Source: Acetobacteraceae bacterium
GTDB taxonomy: Bacteria; Pseudomonadota; Alphaproteobacteria; Acetobacterales; Acetobacteraceae
Direction: 5' to 3'
DNA length: 64,000 bases
NCBI GenBank assembly: GCA_003506895.1
Contig: DNXO01000020.1
Location: 71,095-135,094, forward strand
This document shows, in pieces, positions 25,305 through 34,723 of the stretch; the first letter of the stretch is position 1; the number at the start of each line of letters is the position of its first letter. The notes beneath the pieces were generated by a model. That model was not told the DNA's origin, did no database searches, and saw only the letters and a list, made by a program, of their open reading frames with translations. Position numbers and translations under genes: made by a program.

Positions 25305-25682
25305 CTACCCTTTTCGGGCGATGATCTTGTCCTTGATGCCGTCATAGACGTTCTGTGGCACGATATGCCGCGACAGCAGATCGTCCTTTCCCGTGTAGGG
25401 ACGGTTCTTGATAATGGCATCGGCACGGGTCTTGCCGATTCCGTGCAACGCTTCCAACTCAGATGCGGACGCGGAGTTGATGTCCACCAGTGTTGACGCG
25501 GGACTCGTCCGGGCGGCCGGTGCCGGCATTGCCTTCGTCGCCGGAGACGTCGTTGGGGAGCCGGGATTCGTGGAAAGCGACGGCGCTGGCTTGCCAGGCG
25601 TCGTTTGCGGCGTCTGCGCGACCGCCGGTGCGGCGAGAAGCGCCGCCAGCGAACCAACCATGGCCAGTGTTGCCAGTTTCAT
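25305..25682 (-). CDS. Exported helix-hairpin-helix protein (ComEA-like)
   Basis: A 125-residue protein. A signal peptide covers about residues 1-22, followed by a Pro/Ser/Thr/Ala-rich linker to about residue 62 and a single C-terminal helix-hairpin-helix domain: VDINSASASELEALHGIGKTRADAIIKNRP (in part), ending DGIKDKIIARKG. This resembles the DNA-binding part of ComEA, the periplasmic DNA receptor of natural transformation, although without a transmembrane anchor. Not part of the Pho operon: it ends 43 bases upstream of the Pho box and is read in the same direction. Confidence 0.83.
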   Translation of the reverse strand: MKLATLAMVGSLAALLAAPAVAQTPQTTPGKPAPSLSTNPGSPTTSPATKAMPAPAARTSPASTLVDINSASASELEALHGIGKTRADAIIKNRPYTGKDDLLSRHIVPQNVYDGIKDKIIARKG

Positions 25683-25818
25683 ACGATAACCCTCTAAGTA
25701 GATGACGTCGGGTTAACGTGACGGCTTCGTCAGGGTTGCAGCCGTTGGTTAGGATGACGTTTCTGTGTCTATCGTACGGTCGGCGCCGGAACATGTTTGG
25801 CGGGTAACGGGATCGCCG

Positions 25819-27132
25819 CTACTCGATATCTTCCAGACCGAATTGCTCAGCTTCCTCGTCGTAACTGAACAGTTCGGCGTAACGGCCCCAGCCAATCAGC
25901 GTCCGTAACGTATCCGCCGCATAGTCCGGCGACATGTGATCTTCCAGTTCGTCGCGGAACCGCACCGCGGATGCCCGGTGGTTCCAGCGTTCGTCCAGTA
26001 CCTGGCGGATCATATTCGCCAGCGGCACATACAGCCGCAGCGCCTCGGAGAAGAGCTTTTTACGCTGATCCGTATCGCCCTCGACGTAGGTTCGCCCGAG
26101 ATCGGTCAGCAGGATGTCGCCTTCCTCCAGCACCGCGAACCTGAACAACTGCAACGTCTCGCCCAGCGGCAGCAGGTCATCCACCTCATACTGAAGCGAG
26201 TTCGCCAGCGCCGGCAAGTCCGCTCGGCCGTTGTAAGGCTCCGCCGCCAGCGTCTCCATCAGGCCGGACATGATGTTGGTGCCCACGCGGTGTAGCGGCA
26301 TCGCCAGCGGGGAGACCGGTGCGGCCGTCGCGGCCTTCGGGCCGGCTGGGGGCCGTCGGGTCATGATGCCGTAGATGTCATCCACCAACTGGCGGAAATC
26401 GGGATCCAATCGGTTACGGGGATGGGGGAAGGGGACCTTCAACTCCGTCGCGACGCGGCCGGGATTGGAGGAGAACACCAGTATGCGGTCGCACATCAGA
26501 ACCGCTTCCTCGATGTTATGCGTCACCATCAGCACGGACTTTACCGGCAGCTTGCCGTCCATCCAAAGGTCGATCAGGTCAGTGCGCAGCGTTTCGGCCG
26601 TCAGCACGTCCAGGGCCGAGAAGGGTTCATCCATCAGGAGCAGGTCGGGATGAACCACCAACGCCCTGGCGAGCCCGACGCGCTGGCGCATGCCGCCCGA
26701 TAGTTCTTTCGGATAGGCGTTTTCGAACCCGCCGAGCCCGATCATGTCGATGGCGGTTTCGGCGCGCTTCTCCCGCTCCGACCGGTGAACGCCGCGGGCT
26801 TCGAGGCCGATTTCGACGTTTTCCTGTACGGTCAGCCAGGGAAACAGGGCGAAGCTCTGGAACACCATCGCCACGCCATCGGTTGGGCCGCTGACCGGTT
26901 TGCCGCGCCAGGTCACTTCGCCGGCGGTCGGCTTCAGCAGGCCGGAGACGATCCGCAGCAGCGTCGATTTTCCCGAACCAGAACGGCCGAGCAGGGCGAC
27001 GATCTCACCCTCGTGCAATGTCAGATTGACGTCGTCCAGCACCACCAGATCGGCGTTGGCGTCCTTATGGTAAGCCTGCCGGCATCCCTTGACGTCAATC
27101 AGGCAGGGGCGCGTGGTGACGGCTGTATCCAT
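25819..27132 (-). CDS. NitT/TauT-type ABC transporter ATPase with C-terminal AAA-associated domain
   Basis: A 437-residue protein. Residues 1 to about 260 form an ABC ATPase: Walker A GRSGSGKST, signature LSGGMRQR, Walker B LLLMDEPFSALD, with the nitrate/sulfonate/bicarbonate family wording SFALFPWLTVQENVEIGLEARGV. Residues from about 300 form an extra domain (NIMSGLMETLAAEP, LGRTYVEGDTDQRKKLF) of the AAA-associated C-terminal type, seen fused to such ATPases. It is preceded by the fused permease gene with an 11-base gap. The ligand (a nitrate-, taurine- or riboflavin-precursor-like compound) is not evident. Confidence 0.88.
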   Translation of the reverse strand: MDTAVTTRPCLIDVKGCRQAYHKDANADLVVLDDVNLTLHEGEIVALLGRSGSGKSTLLRIVSGLLKPTAGEVTWRGKPVSGPTDGVAMVFQSFALFPWLTVQENVEIGLEARGVHRSEREKRAETAIDMIGLGGFENAYPKELSGGMRQRVGLARALVVHPDLLLMDEPFSALDVLTAETLRTDLIDLWMDGKLPVKSVLMVTHNIEEAVLMCDRILVFSSNPGRVATELKVPFPHPRNRLDPDFRQLVDDIYGIMTRRPPAGPKAATAAPVSPLAMPLHRVGTNIMSGLMETLAAEPYNGRADLPALANSLQYEVDDLLPLGETLQLFRFAVLEEGDILLTDLGRTYVEGDTDQRKKLFSEALRLYVPLANMIRQVLDERWNHRASAVRFRDELEDHMSPDYAADTLRTLIGWGRYAELFSYDEEAEQFGLEDIE

Positions 27133-27143
27133 GCCAATTTTCC

Positions 27144-28871
27144 CTAGCCCAAGGTGAGGCGCCGCTGCGCATACGCATACATGGGTCGCCACAGCAAGCG
27201 ATTGAACAACACGACGAAGGTGGACATCACCACCACGCCCAGGACCACGCGGGCCATGTCGCCCTTGTCGGTCGCGTCGGCGATATAAGCGCCCAGTCCA
27301 TGCGCCTGTAACTTGGTATCGCCCCAGGACGCGACCTCGGCCACGATCGCCGCGTTCCACGACCCGCCGGAAGCGGTGATGGCGCCGGTGACGTAATACG
27401 GAAATATGCCGGGGATGATGACCTTGCGCCACCAAAGGAACCCGCCGATGCGGAAATTCGCAGCCGCTTCCTTCAGATCGCCCGGGAAAGCCGCCGCGCC
27501 GGCCACGACGTTGAACAGGATGTACCACTGCGTCCCCAGCACCATCAGCGGCGTCAGCCAGACATCCGGGCTGAGGTGAAAATAGACGATGAACAGTACG
27601 AAGGGCGGAAACAGCAGGTTGGCGGGGAATGCGGCGAGAAACTGCGCGATGGGTTGCGCGCGCCGCGCCCAAACCGGACGCAGGCCCAGCCAAACGCCGA
27701 TCGGCACCCAAATCAGGCTGGCGAGGATCATCAGTACGACAACCCGCAACAGCGTGATCAGCCCCAGTCCAACTGCCTCGCCCACATCGGCCCAACTGAT
27801 TGCCCGGGAAGCGAACAGCACGACCCGCCAGGCAGCGATGCTGACGAGTGCCAGCAGAATCGCGATCCAGGCGGCATCCACGGCTTTGGACGGTTCGGGT
27901 GACGTCATGCTCCGGACGCGGCCGGTGAACGACAGCCGCAAACCGCCGATATAGGCCGCCATGTCGCCGACCCGTTCGCCGATGAACTGCAGCAGCCTTG
28001 TCCGGCGCATCAGTCGCAACATCCAGGGGTCGGAGGCCGTGGCCCCCGCCGTCGTTTCGAACCGGAACTTGGCCGACCAGGCCACCAGCGGGCGGAACAG
28101 CAACTGGTCGTAGGCCAGGATCACCACCAGCATGGCCAGGATTGCCCAACCGACCGCGACGATGTCTTTCTCTTCCAGCGCCAGAGCGACATAGGACCCG
28201 ATTCCCGGCAGCTTCCAGGTGTTGTCGCCGACCGCTACGGCTTCGGAGGCCACCACGAAGAACCAGCCGCCCGACATGGACATCATCGTGTTCCATACCA
28301 GACCGGGTGTCGCGAACGGTACTTCCAGCTTCCAGAACCGCTGCCAGGATGTCAGGTGGAAGCTGATCGACGCCTCATACAGATCGGCGGGGACGGTCTT
28401 CAGCGACTGGTACATGCTGAACGCCATGTTCCAGGCCTGGCTGGTGAAGATGGCGAAGATCGCCGCCAGCTCCAGCCCCAGCACCTGACCGGGGAACAGG
28501 TTCATGAAGAACACGACGGTGAAGGTCAGGAACCCCAGGATCGGCACCGATTGCAGCACGTCCAGCACAGGCACCAGTACCAGCGCGGCCCGCCGGCTTT
28601 TCGCCGCCGCGGTGCCATAGGTAAAGGTGAACAGCAGCGACGCGGCGAGTGCGGCAAACATCCGCAACGTCGTCCGGACGGCGTAGGCTGGCAGGTTCAT
28701 CGGGTCGAGCGTGATCTGGGTTGCCCCCGGCGCGTCGATGCGGGTCAGCGTGCCCGCCGCGACATGGCTAACCCCCACCAGTGCGCCGATGACGCACACG
28801 AACGCCACCAGATCCCAAACATTGGGCAGGCGCCATCCGGCGGCCATCGAGTAGTTGGTCGTGGCTGACAT
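27144..28871 (-). CDS. Fused double ABC permease, NitT/TauT family
   Basis: A 575-residue protein holding two permease domains in one chain. Each has a BPD-type cytoplasmic loop: EASISFHLTSWQRFWKLEVPF near residue 164 and EAAANFRIGGFLWWRKVIIPG near residue 454. Both are followed by a hydrophobic helix pair. Usually two copies of a single permease are used; here they are fused and have diverged. It is upstream of the ATPase gene on the same strand. No binding-protein gene is next to it, so the receptor is either remote or the complex functions without one. Confidence 0.88.
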   Translation of the reverse strand: MSATTNYSMAAGWRLPNVWDLVAFVCVIGALVGVSHVAAGTLTRIDAPGATQITLDPMNLPAYAVRTTLRMFAALAASLLFTFTYGTAAAKSRRAALVLVPVLDVLQSVPILGFLTFTVVFFMNLFPGQVLGLELAAIFAIFTSQAWNMAFSMYQSLKTVPADLYEASISFHLTSWQRFWKLEVPFATPGLVWNTMMSMSGGWFFVVASEAVAVGDNTWKLPGIGSYVALALEEKDIVAVGWAILAMLVVILAYDQLLFRPLVAWSAKFRFETTAGATASDPWMLRLMRRTRLLQFIGERVGDMAAYIGGLRLSFTGRVRSMTSPEPSKAVDAAWIAILLALVSIAAWRVVLFASRAISWADVGEAVGLGLITLLRVVVLMILASLIWVPIGVWLGLRPVWARRAQPIAQFLAAFPANLLFPPFVLFIVYFHLSPDVWLTPLMVLGTQWYILFNVVAGAAAFPGDLKEAAANFRIGGFLWWRKVIIPGIFPYYVTGAITASGGSWNAAIVAEVASWGDTKLQAHGLGAYIADATDKGDMARVVLGVVVMSTFVVLFNRLLWRPMYAYAQRRLTLG

Positions 28872-28936
28872 TCGTTGAAAGGGGATTTCCGCAAAGGGGT
28901 TTAAGGGCCCGTCCTGTTAGCCCGGCCTCGTAAGCG

Positions 28937-28970
28937 TGTCACGCGCGAATGGCGTTTCAATTACGTGACA
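28937..28970. repeat. Inverted repeat upstream of the fused-permease gene
   Basis: TGTCACG (28937-28943) and CGTGACA (28964-28970) form a 7-bp inverted repeat with a 20-base spacer. It lies 66-99 bases before the permease start on the minus strand, in a 128-base gap, where an operator for that operon could sit. Confidence 0.4.
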
Positions 28971-28999
28971 TATGGCGGCCAGCAGGACGGGAACCTTGC

Positions 29000-30454
29000 T
29001 CAGCCTCGGCCGCGCGTCACCAGTCGCCCAGCCCTGGCCGTCGTCGCGCCGTCGCCAAACACGTAAGCGGACTGGCCGTTGACCCACGTCTCCAGAATAC
29101 CCTCGGAAACCCTGGTCGGAGCGTCATAGGTCGATGCGTCGCGCACCGTCTTCGGATCGAACAGCACCAGATCGGCGTATGCCCCCTCCCGGATGACGCC
29201 GCGATCCACCATGCCGAAGACCGACGCGGTGTGTCCGGTCATCTTTCGCACCGCTTCCTCCAGGCTGAATAGCCCGAGATCGCGCGAATAGTGACCCAGT
29301 ACGCGGGGAAACGTGCCCCACAGCCGCGGATGCGGGTAGGAATCGTGCGGCAATCCGTCGCTGCCGATCATCGCCAGCCGGTGTGCCATGATCCGCTGGA
29401 CATCGGGTTCGTCCATCTGGAAGTAGATCGCCCCCGCCGGCACCAGCCGCTCCGCCGCCACCTTGGGATCGAGCTGCCATTCCATCGCGATGTCCGCCAG
29501 CATCCGACCGGCGAATTCCGGGTGCGGCACCGACCATGTGATCTGCACCGGCACGTCCTTGCGCAGGCGGTGAGGCATCAGCACCGTCGATCCCGCCGCA
29601 TACGGGTAAATGTCGAAATCCACCTTCTGCCCCAGCGCCGCCGCATCGATCATCGGCAGCGTCTGCGCGCTTCGCCCGAAGTTCTCCGGCATCGAGCATT
29701 TGTGGTGGCTGATCACGACCGGCACATCGACCGCCCTGCCGATCTTGAGGGTTTCCTCGATCGACAGCAGTACGTCGTTGGCCTCGTCCCGCATGTGCGT
29801 GACGTACATCCCGCCGGCCGAACGCAGCGCCTCGGCCACCGCGATCACTTCATCGGTCGGCGCCATCATGTTCGGCGGATAATACAGCCCGGTGGAGAAT
29901 CCAGATGCCCCTTGCGCCAGCGCATCGCGCAGCCGAACCCGCATGTGTTCGGCTTCCTTGTCCGTGGCTGCCCGCTGGGTGTCGCCGTTCATTGCCTCGA
30001 CCCGCAGCGACATGTGCCCGATCAACGCATAGGTGTTCACTGGCGACGGATCGCGTGCCAGCCGGTCGGCGTATTCGCCGAAACTGTCGAACGCGAACCA
30101 GCTTTCGTCGCCCAGCAGGTCCAGCGGCGGCACCGGGCGAGACTTCATCCTTACCGGTGACAGGGAAATCCCACAGTTGCCGACAACGACCGTCGTCACA
30201 CCCTGCGACATCTTGCACAGCATACATTCCGGCCCGCACAGCACCGCGCGGTCGTCATGCGTGTGGGCGTCGATGAACCCGGGGGCCAGCGCCAACCCAT
30301 CGGCATCCAGGTCGCGATCGGCCTCGTAGTTCCCCAGGTCCCCGACCGCCACGATTCGGTCGCCAGTGACCGCGACATCGGCCTGAAACCTGGGCGTTCC
30401 CAGTCCATCGAAGACTATCGCATCGCGGATAATCAGATCGCAGCGCAGCGTCAT
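29000..30454 (-). CDS. N-acyl-D-amino-acid deacylase (D-aminoacylase) family amidohydrolase
   Basis: A 484-residue zinc amidohydrolase. Metal and catalytic landmarks are GFIDAHTHDDRAVL, the cysteine in VVGNCGISLSP, VISHHKC, and the aspartate-bearing IGSDGLPHDSYPHPRLWGTF (in part) followed by PRVLG; these are the marks of D-aminoacylase, which frees D-amino acids from N-acyl forms. ATG 30454 begins LRCDLIIRDAIVFDG; longer upstream frame is noise. It is read toward the ABC transporter and lies near the hydantoinase-type cluster, suggesting a shared role in using modified amino acids. Confidence 0.9.
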   Translation of the reverse strand: MTLRCDLIIRDAIVFDGLGTPRFQADVAVTGDRIVAVGDLGNYEADRDLDADGLALAPGFIDAHTHDDRAVLCGPECMLCKMSQGVTTVVVGNCGISLSPVRMKSRPVPPLDLLGDESWFAFDSFGEYADRLARDPSPVNTYALIGHMSLRVEAMNGDTQRAATDKEAEHMRVRLRDALAQGASGFSTGLYYPPNMMAPTDEVIAVAEALRSAGGMYVTHMRDEANDVLLSIEETLKIGRAVDVPVVISHHKCSMPENFGRSAQTLPMIDAAALGQKVDFDIYPYAAGSTVLMPHRLRKDVPVQITWSVPHPEFAGRMLADIAMEWQLDPKVAAERLVPAGAIYFQMDEPDVQRIMAHRLAMIGSDGLPHDSYPHPRLWGTFPRVLGHYSRDLGLFSLEEAVRKMTGHTASVFGMVDRGVIREGAYADLVLFDPKTVRDASTYDAPTRVSEGILETWVNGQSAYVFGDGATTARAGRLVTRGRG

Positions 30455-30514
30455 GTGGTTTTTCCGTCTGGTCCGTGGAATAGAAGTGCGCGAGGTTAAA
30501 CGGAGTGCCCTGTC

Positions 30515-30904
30515 ATGACCATTGCCGACCTGTGCCTTCTCGCTGCCGTTATATTGACTATCGTGTCGATCATGCCCGCGAAAAGGGACGGCAAGCGCGA
30601 CTACGACAATGCCAACCCGCGCGATCCGCGGTTCTATACGCCGGGACTGCGCGCCCGCTCCCTGGGCGCGCACATGAATGGGTTTGAGGCGTTTCCGTTT
30701 TTCGCCGCCGCAGTGATCCTGGCGGAGATGCGTGCGGTTCCGCAAGGTACCGTGAATGCCCTGGCCGTTGCGTTTGTCCTGGCGCGTGTCCTCTACGTTG
30801 TTTTCTACATAACCGATCGCCCAACATTCCGTTCAGCGGTCTGGTTGGTTGCCTTTGCCCTCAACCTGGCAATCTTCTTTTCGCCGGCCTGGGCCGTGCA
30901 CTGA
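30515..30904 (+). CDS. MAPEG family membrane protein
   Basis: A 129-residue protein with four hydrophobic helices and the MAPEG pattern of N-NPR (DNANPRDPRFY), then MNGFEAFPFFAAAVILAE and RVLYVVFYITDRPTFRSAVW. Mammalian relatives act in eicosanoid and glutathione metabolism; bacterial members are of uncertain function. Divergent from the D-aminoacylase gene with 60 bases between starts. GGAG lies 9 bases before the ATG. Confidence 0.85.
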   Translation: MTIADLCLLAAVILTIVSIMPAKRDGKRDYDNANPRDPRFYTPGLRARSLGAHMNGFEAFPFFAAAVILAEMRAVPQGTVNALAVAFVLARVLYVVFYITDRPTFRSAVWLVAFALNLAIFFSPAWAVH

Positions 30905-30949
30905 CGCTGGCGGCCGTCAGCGCTCCTGCTCGGCCCGGGCCATCCCTAT

Positions 30950-32254
30950 CTACTCCGCTGGTCGCGTCCGCACGCGCGCCTCCGGCATTGGTATATTTAA
31001 GAAGAACGCCGTAATCCCCGCCGCGAGGAGGCCGAACAGCGCCAGTCCGTACAGGCCACCGGTGTAGCTGCCGGTCGCGTCCTTCATGAAGCCGACATAC
31101 CAAGGCCCAAAGAACCCGCCCAAATTACCGATCGAGTTGATCCAGGCGATCGCCGCGGCGGCCGCCGGCCCGGTCAGGAACATTCCCGGCATCGCCCAGA
31201 ACGGCCCTTTCGACCCATAGAAGCCGCACGCCGCGATCGTCATGCCGACCATCGCCCACCATGTCCCCATCGTCAGACCCGCGATCACCAGCCCGATCGC
31301 CGAGAACATGCAGCCGACGAACAGATTCCACCGCCGTTCATTCATCCGATCGGAAATCTGGCCCCATGCGAGTTCCGCCACCGCCGCGACGCCGTACGGG
31401 ATCATCGTCAGCCATCCCACGGTCATGTTGTTGGACACGCCCAACGACTTCACGATCTGCGGAATGAAAATCAGCATTCCCAGGCTGGCGGTTACGATCC
31501 CCAGGTAGTTGAACGCCAGCAGCAGCACCTTCGGGTTCACCATGGCTTGCCACAGGCTCATGCGTCCCTTGGCCTCTTTGGCGATGCGTTCCGCATCCAG
31601 CGTGCGCGAGAGCCAGTCCTTCTCGGCCTGCGTCAGGAATGTCGCCTGTGCCGGCCGGTCGGTCAGGATGAACAGAACGAGGAACCCGATCAGGACTGTC
31701 GGCAAGCCCTCAATCAGGTACATGTGCTGCCAGCCACGCAGTCCCAGCCACCCGTCCAGTGAGAGCAATGCCGTCGAGACCGGGGAGCCCACCGCAACCG
31801 CGATCGGCAACCCCACCAGAAAGCCGGAAACGACCCGGGCATGGTGATAGCCTGGCAGCCAGTAGGTGAAATACAGGATCAGTCCCGGCAGAAAACCCGC
31901 CTCGGCCACCCCCAGCAAGAACCGCAAGACGGCAAAGCTGTTCGTTCCGGTGACGAACGCCGTGGCCATGGCGAGCAACCCCCACGAGATCATTATCCGA
32001 GCAATCCAAATTCGGGCGCCGATTTTTTCCATGATAACGTTGCTTGGGACCTCGAAAATGAAATAGCCCCAGAAGAAGATGCCGGAGGCAAAACCAAACT
32101 CCGTCGCGCTCATATGCAGATCGCCGCGCATGGTCAGCGCGGCGAACCCGACATTGATCCGGTCGATATAGGCCAGCAGATAAGTAAGGATCGCGATTGG
32201 CAACAGACGCCAATAGATCTTTCTGATAGCCGAACGCTCAATCGCTGCTTCCAC
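30950..32254 (-). CDS. MFS transporter, anion:cation symporter (ACS) type, copy 1
   Basis: A 434-residue major facilitator with twelve helices. Starts at GTG with AGGGGA upstream. Family marks: RINVGFAALTMRGDLHMSATEFGFASGIFFWGYF (in part), ILYFTYWLPGYHHARVVSG, GWLTMIPYGVAAVAELAWGQISDR. Such carriers usually import organic acids (tartrate, glucarate, 4-hydroxyphenylacetate) with protons. It is clearly paralogous to the two carriers encoded further upstream. A terminator of the secreted-protein gene lies only 18-49 bases before its start. Confidence 0.88.
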   Translation of the reverse strand: MEAAIERSAIRKIYWRLLPIAILTYLLAYIDRINVGFAALTMRGDLHMSATEFGFASGIFFWGYFIFEVPSNVIMEKIGARIWIARIMISWGLLAMATAFVTGTNSFAVLRFLLGVAEAGFLPGLILYFTYWLPGYHHARVVSGFLVGLPIAVAVGSPVSTALLSLDGWLGLRGWQHMYLIEGLPTVLIGFLVLFILTDRPAQATFLTQAEKDWLSRTLDAERIAKEAKGRMSLWQAMVNPKVLLLAFNYLGIVTASLGMLIFIPQIVKSLGVSNNMTVGWLTMIPYGVAAVAELAWGQISDRMNERRWNLFVGCMFSAIGLVIAGLTMGTWWAMVGMTIAACGFYGSKGPFWAMPGMFLTGPAAAAAIAWINSIGNLGGFFGPWYVGFMKDATGSYTGGLYGLALFGLLAAGITAFFLNIPMPEARVRTRPAE

Positions 32255-32269
32255 TTTATTTCCCCTTTA

Positions 32270-32303
32270 ACAAAACCGCTCGGCCTTATCCGGCCGAGCG
32301 GTT
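32270..32303 (-). terminator. Intrinsic terminator of the secreted repeat-protein gene
   Basis: A perfect 12-bp stem (32274-32285 with 32292-32303), 6-base loop, followed on the minus strand by TTTTGTT. It lies 64 bases after the stop of the secreted repeat-protein gene and just before the GTG of the MFS copy 1 gene. Confidence 0.85.
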
Positions 32304-32367
32304 GTGTTTCCGGGGATAGCGTTACGTGTGCCGGCTGCTTTGTAAAGACAGCTGGCAGCCGTGTGCA

Positions 32368-34275
32368 TCAGTTGTGGTGGATCAGCATGTAGGTGCTGCC
32401 GGGCGTCGAGCCGACGGCCGCCGTTGTGCCGTAAGTAATGGTCAGTGAACCGTTCGTCAGGTCCGCGGTGGTGTATCCGGTCAGGACCAGGTTGGCGTTT
32501 GGCTTGCCGGCGGCCGTGAACGAGAAATCAAGGCCAGTATAGCCCGCCGCGCCCTGATTGTCGTAGGTATTCAGCGTAAAGTCGGCCGTCGTGATCCCCC
32601 ATACCGTCGCATCGTCGCCCGCATGGAAATTCACTACGGTCGAGAACGTGTCAGCCGTCGCCCCGCGGTCATCGAGGAAGAAGGTATCGAAGCCGGTTCC
32701 GCCCACCAGGAAGTTGGAACCCGTGGAGCCGTCAAGGACGTTGGTTCCGTTCACCAGGCTGACGTCGATGGCATCGGTGCCGGACCCGGTATGGATGAAC
32801 GAATTCGGTGTTGTGGCGGTGATATTCAGGCTGTCGGAGGTGGCGGTGATATACTGGCTGGTGATGCCTGATACCGGGCCGGTATAGGGCGAACCGGCGG
32901 TGGTCGTGGTCATGCCGGTCGTGGTGTCGGTGACGGTGAAGTTGCTGACGGCGGATGCGCTGCCGATCGTGATGATCGAACCATTGGTCGTGAAGCTGTC
33001 GTTGGCATATGATCCGGATAGCTTCAACGCAGCGACCGGCACAGTACCGTTGCTGACAAACAAGGTCCCGTTGGTATCGATGGCGCTGGTCGCCGTCACA
33101 CCCTGCAGAATGATCGAATCGCCAATCTCCGCAGAGATCGAACCGGCGAACGCGGACGGTGCGGTCAACACCAACGTGTCGGAACCGTTCATGATGATCG
33201 TCTGGCCGGCGGAGACGCTGGCGACGTCCAGCGTGCCACCAATGGTGCTGAGTGTGCCGCCGTTTTTCAGGTCATGGTCGAATTCGACGACGCCGGTGCC
33301 GATCAGGCTGCCGGCCAAGGTCATGGTGCTGCCGACGGTGCCGGCCAGCACCATCAGCGTGCCGTCGTTGGTGACCGTGTTGGCGATCGTTCCGATACCT
33401 TGAACTACGCCGCCGTTGATATCCAGGCCCGCGGTGGTGATCGTCCCGGCCTGGAGATTCAGCATGCCCAGCGAATCGATCGTCAGTGTGTTCGTCGTGG
33501 TGTAATCGCGCCCACTCATCACGTCGACGGTGCCTGCTCGGCCGATCTCCGTCAGTGTGGTTTCGAGGCTGACATACGCCGTCCCGTTCCATTCGTTGAT
33601 CTGGGCGTTCTGCCCGGCGAGGATCAATTCGGCCCAGCCGGTCGGGTAGGCGGGGGGACCTTCCAGCGTGGCAATATTGACGATTAGATTTTCCAGCGCA
33701 CCGCCAAGATTCATCACGGAGTTCGCGCCGGTGGCGTCGTAGATCCCATCGAACAGGGTGTTGGGAGCGATGGTCGATCCAGCAACGATGGTCGGGGTGG
33801 CGCCCGTGATCTCGCCGATGGATTTCGTATCCACGGTTACGGTACCGAGCGATTGTAGCCAGTTCTCGACGTAGAATCCGTTCGTGCCGGTGAAAAGCAC
33901 ATTTCCGGTGCCCTGGAAGAACGGGGCGAAGGTGCCGACGTTCACGAACGTTCCGTTGTCGGAGACCATATAGGTCTGCAACGATCCATCGATCAGGCCA
34001 GCCGAACCGGGCGCGAACGTCAGCGTTCCGTCCATTTGGAATTGGGCGCCGGTGTACGGGTTCGAGTTGGTGCCGGCCAGGTTGTTGCTGGCATTCAGCG
34101 TCAGGCTATTGATGATTTCCGACTCGCCGGCCGCGATCGTCACGGCATAAACGCCGATCGTGTCCAGCGCATCGATCGTCACGTCCGCCGTTGCATCCGG
34201 CACTGCCCCGGGGGTCCACAATGTGCCCGTGTTCCAGTCGCCGCTGACGGGGTTTGTCCAACTAAAGGTCGCCAT
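32368..34275 (-). CDS. Secreted Gly/Thr/Asn-rich repeat protein, probably type I-secreted
   Basis: A 635-residue protein rich in Gly, Thr, Ser, Ala, Asn and almost free of Cys and Lys. It starts like many acetobacterial surface proteins (FSWTNPVSGDWNTGTLWTPG) and has repeated short strands such as INSLTLNASN, TLTIDSLGMLNL, TMTLAGSLIGTG, likely a beta-helix. The C-terminal 170 residues include NFLVGGTGFDTFFLDDRGA, VVNFHAGDDATVWGI and a final strand, as in calcium-binding type I secretion substrates. No signal peptide is present, which fits type I export, but no ABC exporter is nearby. ATG 34275 has AGAGGGA 5 bases upstream. Confidence 0.72.
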   Translation of the reverse strand: MATFSWTNPVSGDWNTGTLWTPGAVPDATADVTIDALDTIGVYAVTIAAGESEIINSLTLNASNNLAGTNSNPYTGAQFQMDGTLTFAPGSAGLIDGSLQTYMVSDNGTFVNVGTFAPFFQGTGNVLFTGTNGFYVENWLQSLGTVTVDTKSIGEITGATPTIVAGSTIAPNTLFDGIYDATGANSVMNLGGALENLIVNIATLEGPPAYPTGWAELILAGQNAQINEWNGTAYVSLETTLTEIGRAGTVDVMSGRDYTTTNTLTIDSLGMLNLQAGTITTAGLDINGGVVQGIGTIANTVTNDGTLMVLAGTVGSTMTLAGSLIGTGVVEFDHDLKNGGTLSTIGGTLDVASVSAGQTIIMNGSDTLVLTAPSAFAGSISAEIGDSIILQGVTATSAIDTNGTLFVSNGTVPVAALKLSGSYANDSFTTNGSIITIGSASAVSNFTVTDTTTGMTTTTAGSPYTGPVSGITSQYITATSDSLNITATTPNSFIHTGSGTDAIDVSLVNGTNVLDGSTGSNFLVGGTGFDTFFLDDRGATADTFSTVVNFHAGDDATVWGITTADFTLNTYDNQGAAGYTGLDFSFTAAGKPNANLVLTGYTTADLTNGSLTITYGTTAAVGSTPGSTYMLIHHN

Positions 34276-34723
34276 CTGTGTCCCTCTGGGTTAAGTGCTT
34301 TGAAGCCGCGAAGACGGATGGTCTTGGTACGTCAGCGGACGATGCCAAAAATCCATTTGCGAACCGACGAAAGCAGCGGGCGCCACCGCCGTGTCCCTGG
34401 CCTTCGCCTACCCAACAATGACGATTCTGGCGCGATTGATGAAATCACGTCGCATTGAGATCGATCCAACAACGCGACTGTGATTTAGCCAGACAGAGAG
34501 CTGTTACGGCCAGTCACCTGAAATTTCTTCGCCGGTTCGTCATGTATCGGCGAACGGGTGATTGTAAGTAGCAGAAATCAGATGACAATCATCGCTGGTC
34601 TTGAAACGCCGCCCACAAAGAGCCGTTCGCCGTCGGTGCGGTATCGGCATTGTTGGGAATGACTTTCCACGGATCGCCCTTCAATCCGTGAAAAATACAC
34701 AACCATTATTTATTCGAAACATA
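34276..34723. other. 448-base gap between the secreted protein and MFS copy 2
   Basis: No gene seen. It contains a 7-bp inverted repeat TTCGCCG...CGGCGAA (34528-34534, 34548-34554) and a hairpin CACGGAT...ATCCGTG (34668-34674, 34684-34690), the latter 34-56 bases after the stop of MFS copy 2 on the minus strand; neither has a T-run. The side nearest 34275 must hold the promoter of the secreted-protein gene. Base composition is less GC-rich than the genes around it. Confidence 0.55.

Noticed and set aside
34528..34554. Inverted repeat TTCGCCG...CGGCGAA as a terminator
   Set aside because: Only 7 bp, no T-run on either strand and 169 bases from the nearest stop codon.
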